Source of the DNA: Entamoeba histolytica HM-1:IMSS
Lineage: Eukaryota > Evosea > Mastigamoebida > Endamoebidae
Assembly (NCBI RefSeq): GCF_000208925.1
Contig: NW_001914944.1
Span: 31,608 to 57,228 of the forward strand
DNA: 25,621 bases
Direction: 5' to 3'
Part shown: positions 1-8,600 of the stretch, in pieces
Numbering within the stretch: position 1 is the stretch's first letter
Layout of the letters: each line of letters opens with the position of its first letter
Translations under genes and position numbers: made by a program
Notes under the pieces: generated by a model
What the model was told of the DNA's origin: nothing
What the model saw: only the letters and a program-made list of their open reading frames with translations
The model's database searches: none

Positions 1-497
1 AAATATCAGTTGAAAAGAATCATGTACCAAGAACATCAGTTTATGGAGTTATTTTAGTTCATAAAAATAATTTTCCACATTTATTAGTATTACAATCAAA
101 TTTATCAATGGATTTAAAAGATGAAATTCATCTTGTTGGAGGAAGATTAAAAATTGGAGAAGATGATCCTGTTGAAGGATTAAAAAGAAAATTAAGAAAA
201 AAAATGTCAATGGAATATATTACACATTATGAAATAGGAGAATTACTTGGAACATTTTATAGAATAGAATATGATAAAAATTTATATCCATATATTCCAG
301 TTCATGTAAGTCAAGTCAAAGAAATTATTAATATTTATATGATTCATCTTGTTGAAAAATGTGATTTTAAAATATTTGATACAGACAAATTAAGTTCAAT
401 TCCACTTTTTGCTTTACATAATAATTTTGAAAAATACAATATTACACTTTGTTCTATTCCAACTTTAGTTTCAAGGTATCTTATGATTTATGGTTAA
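1..497 (+). CDS. NUDT21: Cleavage factor Im 25 kDa subunit (CFIm25/NUDT21), 5' partial
   Basis: This is the C-terminal 164 residues of the small subunit of mRNA cleavage factor Im, which binds UGUA elements in pre-mRNA and helps choose the poly(A) site in the nucleus. The frame is open from base 3 and ends at TAA 495-497. The ATG at 108 is internal, because homologous sequence (VPRTSVYGVILVHKNNFPHL) precedes it. Family landmarks are the Nudix-like stretch GGRLKIGEDDPVEGLKRKL, then YPYIPVHVSQVKE, and a tail reading IPTLVSRYLMIYG, close to the animal ending LLSRFNFIYN. The Nudix box lacks the REXXEE glutamates, as in other CFIm25 proteins, so it should bind RNA and not hydrolyse nucleotides. 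The N-terminus lies outside the window. The next gene starts 96 nt downstream on the same strand. Confidence 0.9.
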   Translation, partial: ISVEKNHVPRTSVYGVILVHKNNFPHLLVLQSNLSMDLKDEIHLVGGRLKIGEDDPVEGLKRKLRKKMSMEYITHYEIGELLGTFYRIEYDKNLYPYIPVHVSQVKEIINIYMIHLVEKCDFKIFDTDKLSSIPLFALHNNFEKYNITLCSIPTLVSRYLMIYG

Positions 498-593
498 TAA
501 AAAATAATTTAATATGAATTTGTAAAATTTGAAATTCTTTTCATTAAATAAAAAAAAAAGAAAAAAGAAAAGAAAAAGAACTTAAAGAAATTA

Positions 594-1666
594 ATGAATG
601 CACCTAATTTAAGAAGTGAAGGATTAACTCAAGAATCATTAAAAGTAACACAAAACTTTATAATAGGAGGATTAACACAACCACTTCCTGATTCATTTCA
701 AAGTGTAGAAATTGGAAGAATTACAATGCTTATGTTTTATTTAGGTGCATATAAAATATTATTTCCAGAACAACCAATTAACAAAGTAATAGATACAGAA
801 AAAACTATACAATATATTTTAACATCACTGAGTGTAAAAAGTGATTCAAAAGAAGTATTTCAAGGATTTACAGGATGTGAAATGTATGGAATATTTAAAC
901 ATGGACATATTAGTTATACATATGCAGCACTTGCATCACTTTCACAATTAGGATATGATTTAAGAAGAATTGATAAATCTAGCATTGTAAATTCATATCA
1001 TACATTATTTAGAAAAGAGTGTAAAGGAGTATTTGCAACAAGTCTTGAAGAAGAAGGAGAATATGATATTAGATTTATATATTCATTATGTGCTACATGT
1101 TATTTATTAAATGATTGGGGAAATATTAATAAAGAAATATTATTTGAATTTATTATGAGTTGTAGAAGTTATGATTTTGCATTTGGTCAAATGCCAAAAA
1201 GAGAAAGTCATGGAGGATCAACATATTGTGCAATTCAAAGTTTATCATTAATGGGAATGATAAATAGATTAGATCATATTGAAGAATTAGTTCAATGGCT
1301 TGTTCAAAAAAGTTATTTAGGATTTTCAGGAAGAATAAATAAACCAGCAGATACATGTTATAATTATTGGATTGGTTCAACATTAAAAACACTTGGATAT
1401 GAACATTTAATAGATAAAAAATTTGTATTGTTTGTTTGGAATTATTTAAATAAATAATAAAAAAAAAATAAGAATTTATTATATATAGAGCATTTACAGA
1501 AAATTGTGTATCAAAAAGATTTGGAGGAATTGGTAAAAATCAAGAAGCATTGCCAGATCCAATGCATACATTTTGTTCATTAACAGGATTATCATTAATT
1601 GGAGCATTACCAGTAAAATATACAATTGATTCTAGAATAGGAATTGAAAAACCATCATATCTTTGA
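594..1666 (+). CDS. Protein geranylgeranyltransferase type I, beta subunit (two exons)
   Basis: This is the catalytic beta subunit of the cytosolic enzyme that attaches geranylgeranyl to the cysteine of C-terminal CaaX boxes, acting as a heterodimer with an alpha subunit encoded elsewhere. Exon 1 is 594-1429 and exon 2 is 1489-1666. Splicing the 59-nt intron gives 337 residues and removes an early stop at 1455. Prenyltransferase beta repeats are visible: FTGCEMYGIFKHGHISYTYA, SYDFAFGQMPKRESHGGSTY, FSGRINKPADTCYNYWIG and FGGIGKNQEALPDPMHTF. By family comparison the zinc ligands are D253, C255 and H305; H305 is in exon 2, so the spliced form is needed for activity. ESHGGSTYCAI and the short length fit GGTase-I better than farnesyltransferase. 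The convergent TBP gene ends 47 nt away. Confidence is high for the beta family, a little lower for the GGTase-I subtype. Confidence 0.9.
1430..1488 (+). other. Spliceosomal intron in the GGTase-I beta gene
   Basis: The 59-nt intron begins GTTTGT, the usual Entamoeba donor, and ends TATATAG. Exon 1 ends in phase 2 (tt), and the first base of exon 2 completes a Leu codon. Removing it joins the frame ending ...DKKFV to LAFTENCVSKRFGGIG and runs to TGA 1664-1666. The intron contains in-frame stops, so retaining it would cut the protein at 287 residues and lose the third zinc ligand. Confidence 0.9.
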
Positions 1667-1713
1667 TAAATTAAAATAAAAGTTAATTTAATTTTTCTTT
1701 TTACAAATAAAAA

Positions 1714-2412
1714 TTAATTATCATTGTTTGCAACTTGAAGTAATATTTTGTATATCTCACTAAATGCTTTATTAATTTGTTCTATTTCTTTCCCTCCTGT
1801 AAATACTATTTTTCCTGATGCAAAAATTAATAATACCATTTTAGGGTCAGCTAAACGATATACAACACCTGGAAATATTTCTGGTTCATATTTAGTAATT
1901 TTTGGAGCAAGTTGAATTAATTCTTTAAGTGAAATAGCAAATTTCATATCACATGATGCAACTACATTTTGTATTTTAAAATGATTAAATTTAACATTAT
2001 ATCCAAGTCTTTGTAAAATTCTTGCATATTTTCTTCCTGCTAATCTTGAGTCATCAACTGTTTTTCCTCCTGTAACAACTAATTTTCCTGAATGAAAAAC
2101 AAGTGCTGTTGTTTTTGGATTTGTAATTCTTATTATTAATGCTCCAAATCTTTTAGGGTTATATTCTGCATTTCTAACTCGACGAACAACATCTTGTAAA
2201 TTAATTGTACAATCAAGTTCTACTGTTGCTACTATATTTCTATTCTTTAAATATTGATTAAATTATAAAATTAATTAAATACCAAACTGAATAACTGGTT
2301 TTTCAATTTCATTTGTAGGAACTGGTAATTGTTTTATTATTGGTTTATTGTTATTACTTGATATTTCTAAATCATTGTTTGTTAAAGAAATTGGAGATGA
2401 TTGAGAAGACAT
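1714..2412 (-). CDS. TBP: TATA-box-binding protein (two exons)
   Basis: This is the general transcription factor that binds core-promoter DNA and nucleates RNA polymerase I, II and III initiation complexes. On the minus strand, exon 1 runs 2412-2288 and exon 2 runs 2239-1714; splicing yields 216 residues. After a variable 40-residue Ser/Asn-rich N-terminus comes the bilobed saddle. Lobe one reads QNIVATVELDCTINL, then RNAEYNPKRFGALIIRI and SGKLVVTGGKTVDDSRLAGR. Lobe two reads FKIQNVVASCDMKFAISL, then YEPEIFPGVVYRL and LIFASGKIVFTGGK. The splice restores the conserved QNIV(A/S)TV start of lobe one, which supports the chosen sites. The gene diverges from the ARM/MYND gene over a 147-nt spacer and converges on the GGTase gene. 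Entamoeba TBP has altered DNA-contact residues in the literature and recognises non-standard TATA elements; I did not check individual residues. Confidence 0.95.
2240..2287 (-). other. Spliceosomal intron in the TBP gene
   Basis: On the minus strand this 48-nt intron begins GTTTGG at 2287 and ends AATAG at 2240. Exon 1 ends in phase 2 (ca), and the first base of exon 2 completes a Gln codon, giving VIQNIVATV, which matches the start of the TBP core in other eukaryotes. Retaining it introduces TAA stops right after FGI. An alternative donor (GTATTT at 2282) with an acceptor at 2245 cannot be excluded, but it gives a poorer match. Confidence 0.8.
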
Positions 2413-2559
2413 TTATTTTTTGAAGATTATTTTCTTCTTCTAATTTTTTTTTTTTGTTGAAAATCTAAAATATAATTTTTATAAAGTAGAATATGAATGA
2501 ATTATGAATAAATGAAAAGACATTATAATGAAAGAAAGAAAATGAATTAAAAAAAAATA
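2413..2559. promoter_or_regulatory. Divergent promoter spacer between TBP and the ARM/MYND gene
   Basis: These 147 nt must hold both 5' regions. The TBP-proximal half is T-rich on the plus strand (a run of T near 2443-2455) and the half near the ARM gene is A-rich. I see no exact GTATTTAAA element in either direction. Confidence 0.5.
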
Positions 2560-3768
2560 ATGAATAGAATATTAAAAATGAATAATAATGAACGCAGTTC
2601 ATTAGATACAAATAAACAAGAATTGAAAGAAATAATTTTAAGAGAAATTAAAATTAGAACTAAACTCCTTCAATCAAATCAAAGATATAATGGAATGAAA
2701 TGTGAAGGGTATTGTAGTGTTCTTATTGGAGATGAAGTTCCAGGGAAATTTACAGTTAGTACATTTCCACCACCAATTGAAGATGAATTTTTTTCAATAG
2801 AAAATTTATTAAAAATAATTGAAAGATTTGAAGAGGATGCAGAAATTATTAATGCAGTAATGTATTGTATTGCTATTATGGTATTAGAAATAACAAATAG
2901 AAGTAAATTTAAAAGAAGTAATGGAATAGAAATTATTAAAAAGATTATTAGAAGATATGAATATAATTTAACAGTTTTAAGATGTTGTTGTTCAATATTA
3001 GCAAATGTTGGACCATATATTATTGATTTAGAATGTATTAAAGAAATTGAAAGAATAATAAAAATTCATCCATATGATCAATTTATTCAAACAGCATTAT
3101 GTGCAACATATGCAAATTATGCAAGAATAAATCCAAGAATTATTGTTGAAAATGGGATTATAGAAAAAATGAAACCAATGTTATGTGAAATAAATAATAC
3201 AGATTTACAATATTCAGTATTAGCAGCATATTCAAATATATCAAGAAATTGTACTATTGGACAAAAGAAATGTATTGAAAATAAAATACATGAAATAATA
3301 ATAAATAAATTAGTAAATGAAAAATGTACAACACAATATTGGAGAGTTTCATGTAATACATTAGGATGTTTAGCAATAAATGGATTAGGATATGAAAGTA
3401 ATGAAGTAGTTAAATATGCACAAAGAAAAGGATTAATTGATAAAATTATAGAAATTCTTCATATTATTGAACATAAAGAAATACAAGATAAAAGATTTGA
3501 AAGAATGTATGGATGTTTAGCAAAATTTGCACTTGTTCAACCAATTAAAAGAATTCCTAAATTAATATGGATTTGTTATCAACAATGTTTAAAAAAAGAA
3601 TTACTACCAAATCCATTAAATGAAATATTTCATAATGATTCATTTAAATGTCATATTTGTAAAAAAATATGTGATCCAATGATGATAAGAAGTATTAAAT
3701 TTCAAGAAAAATTAATATTAATGTCATATTGTAGTATAAAATGTTGGAAAAAAAGACATGAAAATTAA
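2560..3768 (+). CDS. Armadillo-type repeat protein with C-terminal MYND-like zinc finger
   Basis: This is a 402-residue protein that I cannot match to a named gene. Residues of about 70-340 are all-helical repeats of armadillo style: VLRCCCSILANVG, TALCATYANYARINPRII, YSVLAAYSNISRN and WRVSCNTLGCLAINGLG recur at roughly 40-residue spacing. The last 41 residues carry C364-x2-C367-x3-C371, then C391-x3-C395 and H400 inside YCSIKCWKKRH, resembling a compact MYND-type finger. An armadillo plus MYND-like layout suggests a protein-interaction adaptor; partner and location are unknown. The start at 2560 is the first ATG in frame after an A-rich leader; a second ATG lies six codons on. The gene converges on the XPB helicase with only 8 nt between stop codons. 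Confidence 0.75.
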   Translation: MNRILKMNNNERSSLDTNKQELKEIILREIKIRTKLLQSNQRYNGMKCEGYCSVLIGDEVPGKFTVSTFPPPIEDEFFSIENLLKIIERFEEDAEIINAVMYCIAIMVLEITNRSKFKRSNGIEIIKKIIRRYEYNLTVLRCCCSILANVGPYIIDLECIKEIERIIKIHPYDQFIQTALCATYANYARINPRIIVENGIIEKMKPMLCEINNTDLQYSVLAAYSNISRNCTIGQKKCIENKIHEIIINKLVNEKCTTQYWRVSCNTLGCLAINGLGYESNEVVKYAQRKGLIDKIIEILHIIEHKEIQDKRFERMYGCLAKFALVQPIKRIPKLIWICYQQCLKKELLPNPLNEIFHNDSFKCHICKKICDPMMIRSIKFQEKLILMSYCSIKCWKKRHEN

Positions 3769-3776
3769 TAAATGAA

Positions 3777-5546
3777 TTAAAAATCAATAATACTTTCTTT
3801 TTTAGATTTAGAATTAAAATAACGTTTATCACTTTCATTAAGAATATATTTAATTAAATTTAATTGTTCATTAGTATTCATATGAGTTATTATAGTACTA
3901 TTAATACATTCAAATCCAAATCCAAGATTTTGCATATAAATTTGTTTTTTATGAATAAAATATTCTTCATGTGTATCTATTGATGTTAATGTATAAAAAT
4001 AACCAATTCTTTCATTTTTTTTAATTCTAGATATTCTTCCAAGTCTTTGAAGTTGTTGTTTTCTTGAACCATTATTTGTACTAATTTGAATAATTACACT
4101 AGCATCAGGAATATCAAGAGAAGTATCACCAACACTTGACATTCCAATACAATTAATATCTTTTAATTTAAATTTATTTAATATATCTAATCTTTCTTTA
4201 TTTGGACTTTCACCAAAAAAAATTGGACAATTTATTTGATAACCAATTTCTTTAAGAACAATAATAGAATCACAAAATAATATTATTTGTTCATTTCTTT
4301 TTAAATGTTGTTTAATAAGAAATTTTGTTACTTCAATTTTATTTGGATTAAGTGCTGATAAAATTATTTTATGTCTATAATTTGAATTATTAATATATTC
4401 TTCATAAAATGGAATAGTCATTGGACATTTAATATCAATACATTGAACATTAGCTATATATTTTTCTTTAATTAATTCTTTCCAACTTTCTTGATATAAT
4501 ATTGGTCCTATTAAATAATCTAAATCTTTAATTTTACAATCTTCTCTAATTGGTGTTGCTGTTATTCCAATTCTACATCTTGCTTCAATTAAATAATATA
4601 TTTTTCTAAATTCTTTTGCTACTGATGAATGAACTTCATCAAGAATCATCATTCCATATTTTTTCTTTCTTATTTCTTCAATTTCTTTTGATTGAATCAT
4701 TTGATATGTTGTTATTACAATATAACTTTCTTCTATTGTTTCTTTTATAATTGATGAAAAACATTTAATTTTATTTAATGGAATAGTTGACCATTTTCTA
4801 ATTTCATCTCGCCATTGTTCTATAGATATTGTTGTTGTACAAATAATTATTGTTGGTTGTTGAAATGTACAAATAATACCAATTGTCATTAATGTTTTTC
4901 CTGCTCCACATGGTAAAATAATAATTCCACTTTGTGCAAATCCTTTTCTAAATACTGAACTAATTCCACTTATTTGGTATTTTCTCAAAACAGTATCATC
5001 TTTTAATGCAATAGGAATAGTTTTTTCTCCAATTTCAATTTTTTCATTTATTAAAATTCCTTTTTCTTGACATTTTTTTTTAAATACTATAATATTACTT
5101 TTTAATTCATATTCATTCTTATTTATTGTTATACATTCTTTTATTTCTTCTATTATTTTTTTATCTCCTTCACATATTCTTCTTCCTTCATAATTACAAA
5201 TAACAGTTATAATTCTACTTTTTATTGTTTTTTCAATAAGTTGTTCAATTCGTTCTGGAATATTATTTTTAGAATATTTCTTTAATTGATAAATAATTAT
5301 TTCTGGTTTTATTCCACTTGATATTGCTGAATAAATAGTATATTCAGTTATTATATATTCTTCCATATGTTCTAAAAGACATTTAACTTTTGATATTTTT
5401 TTAATAAATTCACTTGCTATTTGATAATTTTTATTATCACGTTCAATAATAATTAATCCATTTGGACATATCCAATATGGATTAGATGTATTTATAATCT
5501 GAAGTTTAAATTCTTCTGAATCATCATTTTCTATAGTACTTTTCAT
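3777..5546 (-). CDS. ERCC3: XPB/ERCC3-type TFIIH DNA helicase
   Basis: This is an SF2 helicase/translocase of TFIIH, used for promoter opening and nucleotide-excision repair. In the 589 residues, motif I is LPCGAGKT (211-218), motif II is the XPB-type DEVH (303-306), and motif III is ITATP (328-332). The XPB-specific RED motif follows (R334-E335-D336), with DLDYLIGPILYQESWKEL just after. Motif V lies in GDTSLDIPDA (473-482), and motif VI in QRLGRISR (500-507). The thumb and second RecA lobe fit too (CPMTIPFYEEY; YMQNLGFGFECI). The protein is shorter than animal XPB (about 780 residues), mostly at the N-terminus, but residues 20-180 still look like the damage-recognition region. It diverges from RRP5 over 95 nt and converges on the ARM/MYND gene. 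The family call is very secure; whether it sits in TFIIH is inferred from homology. Confidence 0.92.
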   Translation of the reverse strand: MKSTIENDDSEEFKLQIINTSNPYWICPNGLIIIERDNKNYQIASEFIKKISKVKCLLEHMEEYIITEYTIYSAISSGIKPEIIIYQLKKYSKNNIPERIEQLIEKTIKSRIITVICNYEGRRICEGDKKIIEEIKECITINKNEYELKSNIIVFKKKCQEKGILINEKIEIGEKTIPIALKDDTVLRKYQISGISSVFRKGFAQSGIIILPCGAGKTLMTIGIICTFQQPTIIICTTTISIEQWRDEIRKWSTIPLNKIKCFSSIIKETIEESYIVITTYQMIQSKEIEEIRKKKYGMMILDEVHSSVAKEFRKIYYLIEARCRIGITATPIREDCKIKDLDYLIGPILYQESWKELIKEKYIANVQCIDIKCPMTIPFYEEYINNSNYRHKIILSALNPNKIEVTKFLIKQHLKRNEQIILFCDSIIVLKEIGYQINCPIFFGESPNKERLDILNKFKLKDINCIGMSSVGDTSLDIPDASVIIQISTNNGSRKQQLQRLGRISRIKKNERIGYFYTLTSIDTHEEYFIHKKQIYMQNLGFGFECINSTIITHMNTNEQLNLIKYILNESDKRYFNSKSKKESIIDF

Positions 5547-5641
5547 TTCAATTTAAATAACAGTTATGAATTTACTATATCAATGGATATTTTTCTTTTT
5601 TTTTTGAAAAAAAATTAGGGTTTAACTTACATTATTAAACA
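5547..5641. promoter_or_regulatory. Divergent promoter spacer between XPB and RRP5
   Basis: Both start codons face each other across 95 nt. The middle holds T and A homopolymer runs (5591-5616) followed by TTAGGGTTTAACTT, 13 nt ahead of the RRP5 ATG. No exact GTATTTAAA element is present. Confidence 0.5.
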
Positions 5642-8600
5642 ATGTCAATTGATAATAAAACCCAATTAAAATATCTTACAGAAGAAAAGAAAAAGAATAT
5701 CAAACCAAAGAAAGTAAGTAAAAAAGAATTTAAAGAACCAAAAGAAGAAAAAAAAGAAAAAGAAATTACAAGAATTCCATTTCCAACTGGTTATTCATTA
5801 AATCCAAAAGATAAAATTCTTGGAGTTGTTTCTGAAATTAAAGATGGTAGAATTATAATTAGTTTACCATTTAGATTAAAATATGTTTGTTCATTTGAAA
5901 ATATTCCATTTGTTAAACTTGGAGATATAATTCCATTATCAGTAATTTCACCAACTACAAAAGAAAATAGATTAGATTGTACATTTGATATTTCTATAAT
6001 AAATGAAAATAGAGGAATTAAAATAAATGATGTTGTTTATGGAATAATTCTTTCAATTGAAGATTATGGATATCAAGTTAATGTTGGAAATAATAATACA
6101 GTTTTTGTTAAAAAAAATGAAGATATAAATGATATAACAGAAGAAAATGATATGTCAGAAATAAGTAATGAAGAAAATGAAGAAAATGAAGAAAATGAAG
6201 AAAATGAAGAAGAAAATAAAGAAAAGAAAGAATTTAGAATAAGAAAAGTAGGAGATTTTATTCAAATAAAAATTACAGAAGAAGTAGGAGATAAATTTAA
6301 AGGAATTATTGCAGATAGTAGTTGTATTGTTGAAGAAATGAAGAATGTAAGAGTAGGATGTCATGTTAAAGTTAAAAATAATTATCAAACAAAAAATGGA
6401 AATGTTATGAAAATGTCAGGAGGAAATTTATATTGTCATTTATTTCATAATAATGAAGAAGGAGAAGAAGGAGTAGTTATTTATTATAATAATCAACTAA
6501 ATAAATATTATATAAGTATGTTACCACATGTTATTTGTGAAGATTTTGAAACTAAAACACCACTTGAATATTTTAAAATTATAGAATTTACAATTAGTAA
6601 AATAGATGAAAATGTAGGAATTATTGGAGAAACTGAAGATAAAGAAGAAGTATTTTTATCAAAAAAACAAATAAAAGATGAAAGTTGTTCAGATATTCCA
6701 AAAGAATTTAAAATAGGAAGTACACATAAAGGAAGAGTAATGTATTATTCAGCATTTGATGGGTATTGTGGAATAACAACAAGAGAAAGTATATTATCAG
6801 ATAAATATCAAAGTATATTTGATATTAAATCAGGGATGATAATTGAAGGAACAATTAAAGAAGTTAATGAAAAAGGAATTATTGTTAAAATAGGAGAAAA
6901 AATCTATGGATTTTGTGATAAAATTAATAGTGGAGATATTCCTATTGAAGATTTACAAAGTGTATTTAAAAAAGAACAAAAAAGTAAATTTAGAGTATTA
7001 ACAGTAAATAATAGAAATAATAGTATTTATTTAACACATAAAAGAACATTAATGAAAGCAACAACACCAATTATTACAACTATTGAAGAAACAGAATTAA
7101 ATACAATAACATTTGGTACAGTAACATTTATTGATAATAAAAGAGGAGTATATTTAAAATTCTTTAATAATATAGAAGGGTTTATTCCTACAATTGAATT
7201 ATTTAATCAAAAAATAGGAATGATTAGTATTGGACAACTTTTAAAAGTTAGAATTATTTCATTTGATAAACAACTTTTACTTTGTTCATTAAATTTATTC
7301 CCAGAAGAAAATGTACCAGAAAAATATGAAGATGTTAGTAGACATTTTGAAGTAGGAGAAATTTATGAAGGAATTGTTGTTGCTAAAAGAGAAAAAATTA
7401 TGTTAGTAAGAATTAAAAGTGGAGATGTTCAATATATTGCAATGATGCCATATTATCTTGTTATTGATGGAGATGAAGGACAAGATATTCCTAAAATGAT
7501 AAGAAATGGAACAATATTAAAAGAATGTTTATTATTAAAGAATCAAATGGGACAAATGGTAATTACAACAAAGAAATCACTTATTTCATTAAGAAAAAAA
7601 ATAGGAAAATTTAATTCTAAAGAAGAAATGACAGTTGGAAAATATATTGGATATGTAAGTAAAATTAAAGGAAAGTATTGTTTCATTTCATTTTATAATG
7701 GAGTAACAATACTTTGTTATAGAATGAATGTTAGTGATACTAATTTACCAATTGAAGAAGTATTAGAAGTTGGACAAACAGTATATGGATATTTAAATAA
7801 GAAAGGTATTTTTTCATTAAAAGAAAGTAGTGTAGGAAGTATTAAAGAAGAATTTATGTTATTAAGAGTAGAAAGAGATGTTGAACCAAAATATGGAAGT
7901 CAACTTAAAATAGAAATAAAAGATATTAAACCATATGGAATTATTGGAAAAAATAAAGAAAGAGAAGAAACAATATTTATTCCAAAAACAGGAATTGAAG
8001 GAGATATTAAAGAAATGAATAAAGGAAATACTATGAAATGTATTGTTATTGGAGTTGATAAAGAAAGAAAAATGATTGATTGTATTCAAGAAAAAATGAT
8101 TACAAAACAACATATAGAAAATAATAAAATATATAAAGGAAAAGTTCTTCTTAATAAAGAAGAGTATTGTGTTTGTCTTGTTGAAGGAAATATTGTATTT
8201 GTAAATAAAATTCGAATGAATGGAGGAAAATATACAGTAAAAGAAGAAGTTGAAATAATCATTGGAAAAGAAATGGAAGGATATCAAAATATTTATGAAG
8301 GAACAATTAATAGTAAACCAATTGTTTATAGCATTAAAAATAATACAATTAATATTGGAGAGAAGATAGAAGGAGTAGTAAGTTATACAAATGAAAGTAT
8401 TAGTTATTTAAATTTAGGAAAAGGAATTACAGGAAGATTACATAAAATTAATAGTACAAAGAAGATAGAAATAGGAGAGAAAATAGAATGTTATATTATT
8501 GGAATACAAGTTAAAGGAGAAATAATTAAAGAAAAAGGAAAAGAAATAGAAGGAAGAATAGAAATAGTTGAATTAAGTATGAAGGAAGAAGGAAATATGG

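Noticed and set aside
1667..1713. Possible extra small gene between GGTase-I beta and TBP
   Set aside because: Only 47 nt of T/A-rich sequence, enough for overlapping 3' UTRs and nothing else.
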